A stretch of DNA of 49,886 nucleotides from Frankia nepalensis (GCF_016786325.1 NZ_JADWYU010000247.1:6075-55960); one strand, 5' to 3'. Counted from the first letter of the stretch, positions 7,953 through 16,943 are shown. The notes: a model not told the origin generated them from the sequence alone. Translations and numbers: made by a program.

Positions 7953-9152
7953 TTAGTAGCGCAGTACCAGCCGGTTCTCGGGCTTGGTTATGATCTTGCC
8001 TCTCATCTGGCTGGGGATGGGCGCGCCGGCCGGGAAGGCGAGGATTTCAGGGTCGGCGGTGCGGTCCCGGTCCCAGGCGTCGATCTGGTCGACGATGCGC
8101 GAGGCGAGATGGTGGCCGAGGGGTCCATGCCCGATGGCGCCGAGCTGCCAGCGCCCCGGGGTGGAGCTGCGCTGGATGGTGAAGTAGGCCAGTGATCCGT
8201 CTTTGGCCAGGGCTGGGCTGCGTGAGGCGATCGCGGGTGTGCACAGCCCGGTGGCGACGGCCTGTTGGTCGGCCTCGATGCGGACCGTGCCGTCGTCCAC
8301 GGCGCTGAGGTGCAGCCAGACGCGGTCGAATGGTTCGTGGCCATGCACGGTCACGTCGGACCAGACGGTGGACTTCTCCTGGTCGAGGACGCCGCGCAGG
8401 GCGTCCGCGTCGATGGGCTGGTCCAGGTCGTGGTGCAGGGCGGCGAGGCCGTCGGGGTGGATGATGGTCTTCTGCTCGCCGGGTTGGCCGAGCATGGGTA
8501 CGAAGCCGCACAGGAAGACCCAGTCGGACTTCCAGTGGTCTTGGTGTTTGGTGAGCGCGACGGCGCGGGTGGTGCCACGCCAGCGCAGCGGGAGGACGAG
8601 GCGGCCGTCGGGGGCGAGTTGGTCCCACCAGGTCCGGGGGATGTCCCAGGCGCCGACCGTGACGATGATCCGGTCGAACGGGCCGTGTTCGGTGGCGCCG
8701 TCGGCGCCGTCGCGGGTGAGGACCCGGACGTGAGGAAAGCCGGTGTCGTCGAGGTTGCGGCGCGCCGCGGCGGTGACGTCGGCGTTGATGTCGATGGTGG
8801 TGACCTGGCCATCGGCTCCCGCGAGCGTGGCGAGAAGGGCGGCGTTGTACCCGGTGCCGGCGCCGATCTCCAGGATGCGCTGGCCGGGCTGGATGTCGAG
8901 GGCGGTGAGCATGGCGGCCACGATGGTGGGGCCGGAGGCGCAGCTGAGGTGGGTGCCGTCGGGGAAGGTGTGGGTGATGACCGCCTTCTCGTCGTAGGCG
9001 TCGGCAAGCGGTGCGTCGGGGACGTAGCGGTGGCGTTCAATTCGTCGCAGCGCCGTTTCGACCGGCCGGGGCAGGCGCTGGCTGGTGAGGATGCGGTCGA
9101 CCATCTGGTCGCGGAGAGCTTCCGGCGATGCGGCGGCGGTAGTGGTGTCCAT
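7953..9152 (-). CDS. PIMT-like methyltransferase of the FxLD lanthipeptide system
   Basis: This 399-aa protein has a protein-L-isoaspartate O-methyltransferase domain: the SAM-binding motif LEIGAGTGYNAALL at about 94-107, the preceding GTHLSCASGPTIVAAML typical of PIMT, and DRIIVTVGAWDIPRTWWDQL near 160-180. A C-terminal extension of about 190 residues is characteristic of lanthipeptide-associated PIMTs. Family knowledge: homologues (OlvSA-like) methylate an Asp of the modified peptide, giving a succinimide and isoaspartate. Here the target would be Asp45, Asp48 or Asp61 of the precursor at 13545-13730. The ribosome site AAGGAG lies 5 nt before ATG 9152. It lies 60 bases after lanC on the same strand. 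Confidence 0.85.
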   Translation of the reverse strand: MDTTTAAASPEALRDQMVDRILTSQRLPRPVETALRRIERHRYVPDAPLADAYDEKAVITHTFPDGTHLSCASGPTIVAAMLTALDIQPGQRILEIGAGTGYNAALLATLAGADGQVTTIDINADVTAAARRNLDDTGFPHVRVLTRDGADGATEHGPFDRIIVTVGAWDIPRTWWDQLAPDGRLVLPLRWRGTTRAVALTKHQDHWKSDWVFLCGFVPMLGQPGEQKTIIHPDGLAALHHDLDQPIDADALRGVLDQEKSTVWSDVTVHGHEPFDRVWLHLSAVDDGTVRIEADQQAVATGLCTPAIASRSPALAKDGSLAYFTIQRSSTPGRWQLGAIGHGPLGHHLASRIVDQIDAWDRDRTADPEILAFPAGAPIPSQMRGKIITKPENRLVLRY

Positions 9153-9212
9153 CGGTCTCCTTCGCGGTGTGCGGGATGTGCGGTCTGCGGCGGCGTCGCC
9201 CGGTCGCGGCTG

Positions 9213-10409
9213 CTAGCTGATCAGGAGGCAGCGGTCCCAGCCTGGCAGCGCCGGGTTGGGTGCGATGTCCAGGCTCGCGGCGACGAGCGCGATACCGGCC
9301 GCGCCGTCCAAGAACCCCTCGCTGGTGGGTTCACCCTGGTCTCGGAGGTACTGGCGCATCTGGGCTTCGGCGGCGCCGAGCACGGCGTGGAGTTTGTCGG
9401 TGTTGGTGTCGGCTGCGGCTCGGTGGGCGGTCAGAAGCAGGCCGGCCCAGCCGTGGCAGAGTCCCGCGTCGGTGAGCCGGGCGAGTCGGCGGACGTCGGT
9501 GAGGCATCCGATCATGGTCTCTACCGCGTCGGATGCCCGTTGCCGGTCGCCAATGGCGAGGGCGGCAAGGTGCTGGGCTCGGGCGATTCCGGGACTGCCG
9601 TAGCACCAGGAAGGTCGATGCGGTCCCGGGCGGGCGATGTTGCTGGTGTGCAGCTCGTCGTGGTCGATCACCTCGGGCCACCAGGCGGTCTGCCCTTGGC
9701 CCCTGCGCCACTGGTCGAGCCACACGAGGAGGGTGTGCAGCGCGTCGGCCTGTCCGGCAACGACGATGCCCTGCCGCAGGGTGATGGCCAGGAGTGCCAG
9801 CGGTCCGGCGACGCCGTGGGCCATGCCGAAGCCGGCATGGCCGGCGTTCCACCGAGTGGATGCGTGTCGGTCGGGGCTGCCCGTCGCCCACCAGCCGGGC
9901 AGGTCGCGGCCGTCGACACGGATCGGCAGGGTCAGCCGCACCAGGTACGCGAGTACGTCCCGGAGAAGATCGCCCTCCCGGCCGCGGTGCAGGACGAGAG
10001 CACCGAGGCCGGTGAGCCCGTTGATCAGGTCATATTCGTGGGCGTAGGGCAGCTGACCATGGTCGATGCGGCGGTGGGCGGCGTGCAGGCGGCAGCGGAT
10101 GATGGTGGCGATGGCGTCGTCGAGGGTGGCCAGCGCGGTGTGGTAGCCGGGATGGCCGGCGGTGTGCAGCGCATAGGCGACGGCCGGCGCGCCCTGGTAC
10201 AAGCTGGCGGTGTCCGGCTGGGCGTTCAGCGGGCTTCGTGCCATCGCCGCCGCGAGGTGGTGCACCGTCCCCCAGCCTTCGATGCCAGCACGGGCATGAG
10301 CGATCTGCGCCAGCGCGATGCCTGGTGCTCCCTCACCGAGGGACTGGGCCCACTGTGCCGATCCAGCGCTTCCCAAGACCGGGATTGCTGGGAGGCGGAG
10401 CGTGTTCAT
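9213..10409 (-). CDS. lanC: Lanthionine synthetase C-like cyclase
   Basis: ATG 10409 overlaps the stop of the dehydratase gene (ATGA), so 398 aa is the natural product; the longer open frame upstream is a shadow. LanC hallmarks are present: zinc ligands C269 (SWCYGSPG), C318 and H319 (LCHGWAG), the active-site His198 in GMAHGVAG, and the Gly-rich repeats of the alpha-toroid (GLTGLGALVL, GFLDGAAGIALV). The enzyme adds Cys thiols to dehydrated Ser/Thr of the precursor to close lanthionine rings. Part of a related gene survives as a fragment at 19905-20173. Confidence 0.92.
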   Translation of the reverse strand: MNTLRLPAIPVLGSAGSAQWAQSLGEGAPGIALAQIAHARAGIEGWGTVHHLAAAMARSPLNAQPDTASLYQGAPAVAYALHTAGHPGYHTALATLDDAIATIIRCRLHAAHRRIDHGQLPYAHEYDLINGLTGLGALVLHRGREGDLLRDVLAYLVRLTLPIRVDGRDLPGWWATGSPDRHASTRWNAGHAGFGMAHGVAGPLALLAITLRQGIVVAGQADALHTLLVWLDQWRRGQGQTAWWPEVIDHDELHTSNIARPGPHRPSWCYGSPGIARAQHLAALAIGDRQRASDAVETMIGCLTDVRRLARLTDAGLCHGWAGLLLTAHRAAADTNTDKLHAVLGAAEAQMRQYLRDQGEPTSEGFLDGAAGIALVAASLDIAPNPALPGWDRCLLIS

Positions 10410-13400
10410 GCGCTGTGCGCCGTGGTGTGCGCGCGTCGGGTGAGGGCGATCTGCCGGGCCAGGCGCCGGCAGGTGGCCTCGTCGACGCGGTCGGCGAGCC
10501 TGGCGCGGTTGTGGTGCATGTGCAGGAGCGCGGACAGAACCTGGTCGGCATCGGTGTCGCCGGCTAGGGCGAGCCGATAGCGGGTCAGCGCTTCCCGGCG
10601 GGCCTCCCACGCCTGGACGAGGACGTCGGGCAGGGAGGTATCGCCCGGGAGGGTTCCTCGCGTTGCCCAGCGGGTGACCTGCTCGGTGACGGTCCGATCC
10701 GCGGACGACGCGGTTTTGGCCGCGAGGTGTTCCAGGAGCCAGCCGTTCGCGCGGACAGGGTCGGGGTGGAAGCTGTCGGCGATCTCCACCATGCCGATGG
10801 CGGTGAGCGCCATCGGGTGGACGGCGAGTGGCGTCGCGAGTTGGAGCGCGACCACGTGCGAGTCGGCCGCGAACACCGCTTCGGCGGCGTCCATCGCGGC
10901 GCCGTTGCCGTAGCGGCCGACCTCGGGGTGATAGGTCGCCAGGGACAGCCGGGACGCCACGCCCGCGTCGCAGAGCTGCTGCCCCCACTGACCGACCGCA
11001 CAGGCCACCGCGGCGTACTCCTCGGGGCCGGCGGCCCGAATCCGCAGCCGTAGATGATCGGTCTCGCGGACGCTGCGGTAGCGGGCGAACCAGTACGGCC
11101 GGTCGCCGTCGAACAGGGCAAGCAACTGGGGCAGGTGCGTGCGGAGGATGTCGTCGAGACGTTCGGGATGGGTGAAGATCTGCGCGTAGAGCCAGGAACT
11201 GTGCGGCGAGGCTGGCCGGTGCGCGACGTTCGCGTTGGTCACGAGTGGCAGGGCGCCAGTGACGAGGTTTGGCGCCGCTGGCACCGCGCGGACGAACGGC
11301 ATGACGATCTCGTGCACGTGGCCGCCGATCCACCGCGTGCCCTCGGCGGTGTCGGCCTCGGTCAGCGTCGCGTGGCCGTGTTTGTCCAGGTGTTCGCGCA
11401 GGATCGCCAGGTGCGCGTCCACGGTGAGATCCAGGCGTAGTGACCGGTGATCGTCATGGAGCTCTACCGTGTCCGGGCAGGCCCATCGCTGCCGCCATCG
11501 GGCGAATGCCTGTTCCCAGCAGTGGGCGCCGGCGTGGAGGGCTGTGTGGTCCGCGGCGCTGATCCGCCACGTCGCGGGCGACAGGATCGCGCGCCGGTAG
11601 CGCACCCGAGGCATGTAGGGCAGGCGCGCGGCCAGCGGTCCCCAGTCGAACTCGGTGAAGCGGGCGAGGAAGCCACGGGTCAGCGTGGCGAGGAACCGGG
11701 CCAGCGGCGGTGCCTGCTTGCGCAGGGCGAGCGCGTGGAAGACCTGCGGTTCGACGAGCTGGCGCCGCGAGATGCTGACCAGGTGCAGCCCATCGGCCAC
11801 CGCGACGATACCGAGGTCATCCAGGCGGATCGCGGTCGCGTCGTCAGTCCGGTGCTCGCCGACCGGTAGCACGTGAGGCAGCCAACGGGGAACTCGAGAG
11901 ACGTTCTCCGAATGGGGGAACAGCGGCGGGAACGACAGCTGGACCGGCAGCGCGCCCTCGACGGCCGTAGGCGCGGCGGCGAAGACGGAGTCCAGGCCGG
12001 CGCGGCTGACGGCCGAGCCGAACCGGCAGGTGAGCGTGCCGAACGCCCACGCAGGGTGGACGCTGAACGTGTAGTCCCCTGCCGCAAGCGCCTGGACGGT
12101 GGAAGCGTGCACACGGGCGCCCAGCTCGACGTGCGGCGGAATCCAGCGCGGGTCCACCGGAGTGTCCGCCGTGATCACGGCGATGAGCTCGTCGGTGAGC
12201 ACGAGCTCGCGCTGTCCTGCGGTGACCGCGTCCCAGGCCAGGCGCAGCAGTTCCTCGTCGCGGCGGCTGACCGTGACCTCGGGCTCGGCCAGCATGGTGC
12301 CCGGGAAGCCCGCTGGCCAGCCGATGCCTGTATCGGGATGCACCGCGTCCCGGACGGGCACGAGCGCTCCTGTGCCGTAGCGGTCCCAGAACTCGCGGCA
12401 CCAGTCGTTCCACCCCTGGTCCGGACGCGGCTGGCGGGTAAGCCGCAGTAAAGCACCTACCGCGTAGGCCATCTCGCCAGCGAGGTCGACGGAGACGGCA
12501 ACATCACAGTCGAGGTGAAGATCACCCGCCAGTGGTGTCCGGCCAGCCGGCGACAGACGACGCATGCGGGCCGATGCCTCGTCCCGTAGCCGTGGCCGCG
12601 CCCGCGACGCGGCGTCCTCGGCGTTGTGGGCGCGGATCACCCGTTGGATGGCACGTAGCTCGCTCAGCGTGGTACCCGCCGCTTCAACACCGCCGGCCAC
12701 CGCGCGTTCGACCGTCGCGACCATGTGCTCCAGCGGGTCGGTCACCGTCATGGGCGCACGAAGGCTTGTGATCAGAATGCCCTGCGTGACCAGATCGCCG
12801 AGGGTCTGGCGGACGGCCGAGAAAGGTACGGCCGGGAACGCCATCGCGACCTGGTCGAGCAGGACGTGGAACGGGATCGGCTTGGCGGCCAGGCCGCGGA
12901 CGAGGCGCATGACGGAGGTGTTGCGTACCGTCACCCGCCCCGGGCCGCGGGGCATCTCGATCCGGTCGCCGCGTTCGACCAGCAGGTCGCAGGCCACGAC
13001 ATCCAGATGCGTGAGCAGGTCGGGCAGCGCCTCGAGCCGTTCGGCGACATCGTCCAACCACAGTGTGTCCGCCCGCAGGACCAGCCGGTGGCCCACACCC
13101 CAGCGCACCCGCACGTCCTCGCCGACCTGGACCCCGGCAACCCCCGCGAACAGGCCGAACGGGGTAGGGCGTCCCATCGAACGCAACAGGTACCGGACGA
13201 CCGCCGAGGTCACCCGCCGAACCTGCCTTCCGCCCGCCGGCTGGCCGTCGAGCACAGCCTCGACCTGAGCGGCAAACGAACCGCTCGCGTAGCGGATCGC
13301 ATCGGCGAACCCGGGCAGCGCCCAGACAGCGCGTAGCCACGACCGGCACGAGTCCGGATCAGACAACGTCGGCCATTCTCCCGGCTGCTGGGACAGCGGA

Positions 13401-13465
13401 AGGACCGCCGCCCGCAGCATCGCACCACCAGCGTGGCGGTACAGCCGCACGTTCGCGTCGATCAT
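10406..13465 (-). CDS. lanB: Full-length class I lanthipeptide dehydratase
   Basis: ATG 13465 is chosen because GGAGGGG precedes it and homology begins MIDANVRLYRHAGGAMLRA; product 1019 aa. The N-terminal glutamylation part carries SFAAQVEAVL, YLLRSMGRPTPFGLFAGVA and RNTSVMRLVRGLA motifs typical of Lant_dehydr_N. The C-terminal elimination part is the SpaB_C/thiopeptide-type domain (SSWLYAQIFTHPERLDDIL, YWFARYRSVRETDHLRLRIR, YHPEVGRYGNGAAMDAAEAV). Family knowledge: these enzymes use glutamyl-tRNA to activate Ser/Thr and then eliminate glutamate to give dehydroamino acids. Both halves are in one polypeptide, unlike split systems. It is translationally coupled to lanC and lies 79 bases after the precursor gene. 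Confidence 0.92.
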   Translation of the reverse strand: MIDANVRLYRHAGGAMLRAAVLPLSQQPGEWPTLSDPDSCRSWLRAVWALPGFADAIRYASGSFAAQVEAVLDGQPAGGRQVRRVTSAVVRYLLRSMGRPTPFGLFAGVAGVQVGEDVRVRWGVGHRLVLRADTLWLDDVAERLEALPDLLTHLDVVACDLLVERGDRIEMPRGPGRVTVRNTSVMRLVRGLAAKPIPFHVLLDQVAMAFPAVPFSAVRQTLGDLVTQGILITSLRAPMTVTDPLEHMVATVERAVAGGVEAAGTTLSELRAIQRVIRAHNAEDAASRARPRLRDEASARMRRLSPAGRTPLAGDLHLDCDVAVSVDLAGEMAYAVGALLRLTRQPRPDQGWNDWCREFWDRYGTGALVPVRDAVHPDTGIGWPAGFPGTMLAEPEVTVSRRDEELLRLAWDAVTAGQRELVLTDELIAVITADTPVDPRWIPPHVELGARVHASTVQALAAGDYTFSVHPAWAFGTLTCRFGSAVSRAGLDSVFAAAPTAVEGALPVQLSFPPLFPHSENVSRVPRWLPHVLPVGEHRTDDATAIRLDDLGIVAVADGLHLVSISRRQLVEPQVFHALALRKQAPPLARFLATLTRGFLARFTEFDWGPLAARLPYMPRVRYRRAILSPATWRISAADHTALHAGAHCWEQAFARWRQRWACPDTVELHDDHRSLRLDLTVDAHLAILREHLDKHGHATLTEADTAEGTRWIGGHVHEIVMPFVRAVPAAPNLVTGALPLVTNANVAHRPASPHSSWLYAQIFTHPERLDDILRTHLPQLLALFDGDRPYWFARYRSVRETDHLRLRIRAAGPEEYAAVACAVGQWGQQLCDAGVASRLSLATYHPEVGRYGNGAAMDAAEAVFAADSHVVALQLATPLAVHPMALTAIGMVEIADSFHPDPVRANGWLLEHLAAKTASSADRTVTEQVTRWATRGTLPGDTSLPDVLVQAWEARREALTRYRLALAGDTDADQVLSALLHMHHNRARLADRVDEATCRRLARQIALTRRAHTTAHSA

Positions 13466-13491
13466 CACCCCTCCGTCGAACGCCGCAGCCG

Positions 13492-13525
13492 CCGGCCCAC
13501 CGCGCGGAGACAACCGGTGAGCCGG
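13492..13525 (-). terminator. Read-through hairpin between precursor and lanB genes
   Basis: On the transcript, CCGGCUCACCG pairs with CGGUGGGCCGG (11 bp, one G-U pair, 12-base loop). It starts about 20 nt after the precursor stop and ends about 27 nt before the lanB start. Lanthipeptide operons commonly place a leaky terminator here so that more peptide than enzyme is made. Function is inferred. Confidence 0.6.
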
Positions 13526-13544
13526 AGCCGCAGCCCCTACCCGA

Positions 13545-13730
13545 TCAGTCGCTGATACACGCGGACCCACAGGTCGAACCGCAGGTGTCACTGGTGTCGC
13601 ACGCCCGGATCGTGTAGCCGGGCGCCGCGTCGACCGTCACCTGCACATCCAGCTGGAACTCGTCCAGCAGGCCGAGCGGCGCCGGATCGGTCCGCTCCAG
13701 AACCGCGCTGGCGGAACCATCGAGCGTCAT
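13545..13730 (-). CDS. lanA: FxLD-family lanthipeptide precursor
   Basis: The 61-aa peptide starts at ATG 13730 with AAGGAG 9 nt upstream; an ATG six bases earlier is too close to that site. The leader has the diagnostic F25-Q-L-D28 box (DEFQLDVQVTVD), the LanB recognition element and family name. The likely core, from about residue 35, is rich in Thr, Ser and Cys and ends CGSTCGSACISD. It contains C44, C50, C54 and C58, with T46, S47, T49, S52, T53, S56 and S60 as candidate dehydration sites. Asp45, Asp48 and Asp61 are possible PIMT targets. The leader cleavage site and ring pattern cannot be read from sequence; no dedicated protease or transporter gene lies beside it. Confidence 0.92.
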   Translation of the reverse strand: MTLDGSASAVLERTDPAPLGLLDEFQLDVQVTVDAAPGYTIRACDTSDTCGSTCGSACISD

Positions 13731-14104
13731 GGTCATCAACTCCTTCAAAGGAGGACAAACAGGGCCGCGCCCGGAGGGCGTGCCGCAAGGATGCTCCGCC
13801 CCGGCCCGTGAATCATTCCCTCGACCCAGAATCTTGTAATTCGTGCTCCTGGTGCGCTTGACCTGCGAAAACAGCGTCCGTAGCCAGATTCTGTTCGGCG
13901 CTGAGCCCGGGATTGACGTCGAATCGTTCGTCAGCCACGAATCGGCATGCCCCGCGTGACCGCACGCGCGGCGGCCGCCACGTCGCGGCGGCGCGCAGGC
14001 CTCGGCGAGGGTCTGCAGGGCGAGCCGGTGGGCAGACTGCACGGTGATGCCTGGTGCCACCGCGTGCTACCGATCTCTCTTGGTGAAAAAGTAAGATCCA
14101 CGAC
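13731..14104. other. Divergent intergenic region: lanthipeptide promoter side
   Basis: About 370 bases between the precursor gene and the HAD gene. It must hold the promoter of the lan operon and of the gene at 14105. The part around 13810-13930 is less GC-rich. An open frame extends the precursor upstream through this region, but it has no leader-like features. No clear inverted-repeat operator was found. Confidence 0.5.
14092..14097 (+). promoter_or_regulatory. Candidate -10 box for a leaderless transcript
   Basis: TAAGAT (TANNNT type) lies exactly 7 bases before ATG 14105, so transcription would start at or beside the start codon. The gene has no Shine-Dalgarno sequence, which fits leaderless translation, a common mode in actinobacteria. 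No clear -35 box is visible. Confidence 0.45.
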
Positions 14105-14641
14105 ATGGGTACGGACGGCTTTTCGGGGCGTCCGGTGCTCTTCCTCGATGTCGACGGACCGCTCATTCCTTTCGGCCGGTCGGCGGCGGAGTACCCGACC
14201 TACCGGGGTGGCTCTGTATTGGGTGGGTGCGGTGCGAACCCGCTGCTGGGCCGGATCAACCCGGACCACGGGCTGCGGTTAGCCGCGCTATCGTGCGAGC
14301 TCGTCTGGGCGACGTCCTGGATGGCCGAGGCGAACGACTGCGTCGCGCCCTGGATGGGCCTGCCCGAGTTGGCCGTCGTGACCTGGCCGGACCCCTGTGA
14401 CCTCGACGAGTGCGACGAGCGCGAGGGCCTGCATTGGAAGACGCGCACGCTGGTCGGCTGGGCGGCCGGGCGCCCCTTCGTCTGGCTCGACGACGAGCTG
14501 ACCGATGCCGACCGGGTCTGGGTCGCGGCACATCATCGAGGGCACGCCTACCTTCACCGGGTCGACCCGCGATGTGGCCTCGCTGACGCCGACTACGTTG
14601 CCGTCCAGCAGTGGCTGACTGACAGGACGAGATCGGAATAG
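14105..14641 (+). CDS. HAD-domain protein (178 aa)
   Basis: The N-terminal FLDVDGPLIPFG matches HAD motif I with both aspartates (DVD). ATSWMAEAN near residue 70 looks like motif II, and FVWLDDELTDAD near 125 supplies the motif IV acidic pair. The protein is short with no cap domain, so it resembles the small 'HAD domain in Swiss Army Knife RNA repair'-type and hypothetical actinobacterial HADs rather than classic phosphoglycolate phosphatases. Substrate unknown. It is transcribed away from the lanthipeptide precursor gene. Confidence 0.75.
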   Translation: MGTDGFSGRPVLFLDVDGPLIPFGRSAAEYPTYRGGSVLGGCGANPLLGRINPDHGLRLAALSCELVWATSWMAEANDCVAPWMGLPELAVVTWPDPCDLDECDEREGLHWKTRTLVGWAAGRPFVWLDDELTDADRVWVAAHHRGHAYLHRVDPRCGLADADYVAVQQWLTDRTRSE

Positions 14642-14747
14642 AGGCTCGCCGGCCCGAAGCCATTGTCGATCTTCCTGGGGTGGAGAGATCCGCTCGTTGG
14701 TGGCGCGCAGGAGCTGCGGTCCGATCGCCTGCCGGCGACACCTGTAA

Positions 14748-14768
14748 GGCGGAGGATCGCGGTCCGCC
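14748..14768. terminator. Weak hairpin between convergent HAD genes
   Basis: GGCGGA (14748-14753) and TCCGCC (14763-14768) form a 6-bp GC-rich stem with a 9-base loop, in the 190-base gap between two converging genes. Such short stems arise often by chance at this GC content. Confidence 0.3.
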
Positions 14769-14830
14769 CCGCCCCTGCTGCCTGTGGCGATCCGTGGTTC
14801 GCAGGAGACGCTGCACTCGTGGACAGCGCG

Positions 14831-15478
14831 TTAGGCCGGTGGGCGGAGCAGGTCGGGTAGTTCGGTGAGGGAGTTGATGCGCCAGTCGGCGGTGTCGAGG
14901 ATGGCGGGGTCGTTGGCCCAGAGGTGGCCGACGGGTCCGCGGCGGATGTGTGCGGTGCGCATGCCGGCTTTGTGGGCGGGGAGGATGTCGTGGTCGCGGT
15001 GGTCGCCAACGTAGAGGATCTTGGAGCGGTCGGCGGGGGCGAGGTGGGCGACGTGGTCGAAGAATGCCTGGTCGGGTTTGGTGGCGCCCCATTCGCCTGA
15101 GGTGGCGATCGCGTCGGCTGGGAGGTCGAGGGCGCGTAGCATGCGGCCTGCTTTGGCGGTCTGGTTGCCGGCGATGGCGACCCACAGGCCGCGTGCGCGT
15201 AGTTCGGAAAGCGCGGGGCGGACGTCGGGGTAGAGATCGGTGTCCTCGATCGTCTCGCCGGCCCCGGTCTCCTCGCGTCGTTGTCGTTCGGTGGCGACGT
15301 CGAAGCCGGGGCGGAAGTACTGGAAGGTGTCGGTGTTGCGGCGGCCAGCGGCGATGACGGCGCCGAGTACCGCGGAGAAGGTGTGGCGTGGGACGCCGAT
15401 CCAGTCGGCCCAGGCGCCGTACTCCCGGGTGTCGTCGAGCAGGGTCTCGCCGACGTCGAACACCACCGCGGTGACCAT
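14831..15478 (-). CDS. HAD-family hydrolase (215 aa)
   Basis: HAD motif I is VVFDVGETLLDD (nucleophile Asp8; the usual second Asp is Gly). AGNQTAKAG supplies motif II Thr, GATKPD motif III Lys and LYVGDHRDHD motif IV. The 70-residue insertion after motif I is a C1 cap, as in subfamily IA phosphatases. Loss of the second motif I Asp is also seen in haloacid-dehalogenase-like and FDVGETL-type members, so phosphatase activity is not certain. AGGAG precedes ATG 15478. It lies 82 bases downstream of the TPR regulator gene on the same strand and is likely cotranscribed. Confidence 0.8.
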   Translation of the reverse strand: MVTAVVFDVGETLLDDTREYGAWADWIGVPRHTFSAVLGAVIAAGRRNTDTFQYFRPGFDVATERQRREETGAGETIEDTDLYPDVRPALSELRARGLWVAIAGNQTAKAGRMLRALDLPADAIATSGEWGATKPDQAFFDHVAHLAPADRSKILYVGDHRDHDILPAHKAGMRTAHIRRGPVGHLWANDPAILDTADWRINSLTELPDLLRPPA

Positions 15479-15560
15479 GATCTTCTCCTGTCTTGGCAGC
15501 GGTGCTCGCCGTCGACGAGGCGCGGTTGGCGGGACCGGTTCAAAGCGGGCTGGTCGTCGG

Positions 15561-16943
15561 TCAGATGGCCACTTCCTGGCCCGCGGGCAGAGCGAGGGTT
15601 GGTAGGCGGTCGCCGAGGTCCTGGACGGCTGGTAATCGGGCCCAGTTCGGGTTGGCGTTCAGGTGGTGGTAGATCGCGTGGGCGCGGGTGGTCGTGCGGA
15701 TGTGGTCCTTGCCAGCCGCGGCGCGCAGGGCGTCGTTGACGGCGCTGGCGGCCTGTTCGGGGTCTGGTGTCTGGCGGCGGATGAAGGCTCGTGCGAGGGC
15801 GAGGTGGGTTCCGGCGAGCTGGGCGTACCGGCCGGTCTGTCCCAGGAGGGTGAGGGAGTTTCGGGCGTGGGGTTCGGCTTGGTCGCCGCGGTTGAGGTAG
15901 CCGAGGGTGACGGCGCTGAAGGCCTCGTAGGTTTCCTCGTCGCCGGGTTCTGGGCCGGGTAGCGGGGGTCCGGTCCAGATGTTGTCGCGCATCGTCCGTA
16001 GCGCGGCGAGGGCACCGTCGGCGTCGCCGGTCTGCGCGAGTGCTCGTGCCAGTGAGCTGGCTAGCGTCGGTACGACGTAGGGATGTGCGCCGGGTTGGGC
16101 GCGGCGGGCGATGTCCGCCGCCGTGGCGAATTCGCCGGCGAAGAACGCGACCATCGACCGCAGGACGGCGACCGAACCGGCCAGCAGCGAGTCGCGCGCC
16201 GCTTCGGCGTGCTGTCCGGCCAGTACCAGGAACGTCAGTGCCGCGTGGTCGTCACCCATACCGAAGGCTAGAAGTCCCCGATACAGCGCGTACTGGCCGG
16301 CGACGAGTTCCAGGTCGGTGCGGGTGGGGCCGGTGACGCGGCTGTCGAGGAGGGCCTCGGCGGTGGTCCAGGCCTGCTCGATCGGCGCGACCAGTTCGGC
16401 GTGCGGGGTGATGGCGTACCGGGTCGTGAGGCGGTGGATGCCGTGTTGGAGCTGGGCGAGAGTGAGCGGGTCGGGTGTCGAGGCGGCGATCACGCGGGAG
16501 ATCCGCGCTGCCTGGTCGACGGGTCCGAGCGTGGTGGCGGACGTGGTGAACAGCAGGCCGGTGGCGAGCAGGGTGCGGCGATCCGTGGGACTCACCTCCT
16601 CGGCGGCGGGGAGGTTTCCATCGTCGCTCCCACTGCGGGTCGTGGTCTGCCCATCCGGCCGGCCCGCCGGATTCGGGGTGTGTCCGCCGGGTGGGGCGAG
16701 TAGGGCTGTGGCGGTGGTGTCGAACATCGTCTCGAGGACGCGGCAGGACGCGGGGTGAGGGAGTGAGGGTAGGCGGCCGGCGACCCAGCGGGTGGCCTGG
16801 CGGCGGCTGATGGCGTGGTCGCGTCGGTCGGGGCCGGAGCGGCGGCCGGCGCGGTTGAACTGGCGGACGAACTCGTCGACGGTCCAGTGCCGTTCGGCGA
16901 GCAGGTGGGCGAGCAGGGTTCGGGGGACGGTGACCGAGGGCAT
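15561..16943 (-). CDS. TPR-type regulatory protein with divergent N-terminal HTH-like region
   Basis: ATG 16943 is preferred: GGGAGG precedes it and MPSVTVPRTLLAHLLAERHW reads like a domain start; the in-frame extension to 17093 is low-complexity. In the 460-aa product, residues 8-75 (WTVDEFVRQFNRAGRR, ISRRQATRWVAGRLP) resemble the HTH of XRE-like actinobacterial regulators. RRTLLATGLLFTTSATTL near 125 corresponds to the conserved linker seen in its paralogues (RRGFLRGLG, RRRFLSAGA). TPR-like helices follow. It probably senses a signal through the TPR part and controls neighbouring genes. It heads a likely two-gene transcript with the HAD gene. Confidence 0.8.
   Translation of the reverse strand: MPSVTVPRTLLAHLLAERHWTVDEFVRQFNRAGRRSGPDRRDHAISRRQATRWVAGRLPSLPHPASCRVLETMFDTTATALLAPPGGHTPNPAGRPDGQTTTRSGSDDGNLPAAEEVSPTDRRTLLATGLLFTTSATTLGPVDQAARISRVIAASTPDPLTLAQLQHGIHRLTTRYAITPHAELVAPIEQAWTTAEALLDSRVTGPTRTDLELVAGQYALYRGLLAFGMGDDHAALTFLVLAGQHAEAARDSLLAGSVAVLRSMVAFFAGEFATAADIARRAQPGAHPYVVPTLASSLARALAQTGDADGALAALRTMRDNIWTGPPLPGPEPGDEETYEAFSAVTLGYLNRGDQAEPHARNSLTLLGQTGRYAQLAGTHLALARAFIRRQTPDPEQAASAVNDALRAAAGKDHIRTTTRAHAIYHHLNANPNWARLPAVQDLGDRLPTLALPAGQEVAI

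Noticed and set aside
8265-10580. 771-aa open frame on the plus strand
   Set aside because: It lies antisense to the methyltransferase and LanC genes, which have clear motifs; long antisense frames are expected at this GC content. The protein is Gly/Val-rich without domains.
13731-14060. N-terminal extension of the lanthipeptide precursor to 171 aa
   Set aside because: FxLD leaders are about 35 residues and the ribosome site lies directly before ATG 13730; the extension has no leader features.
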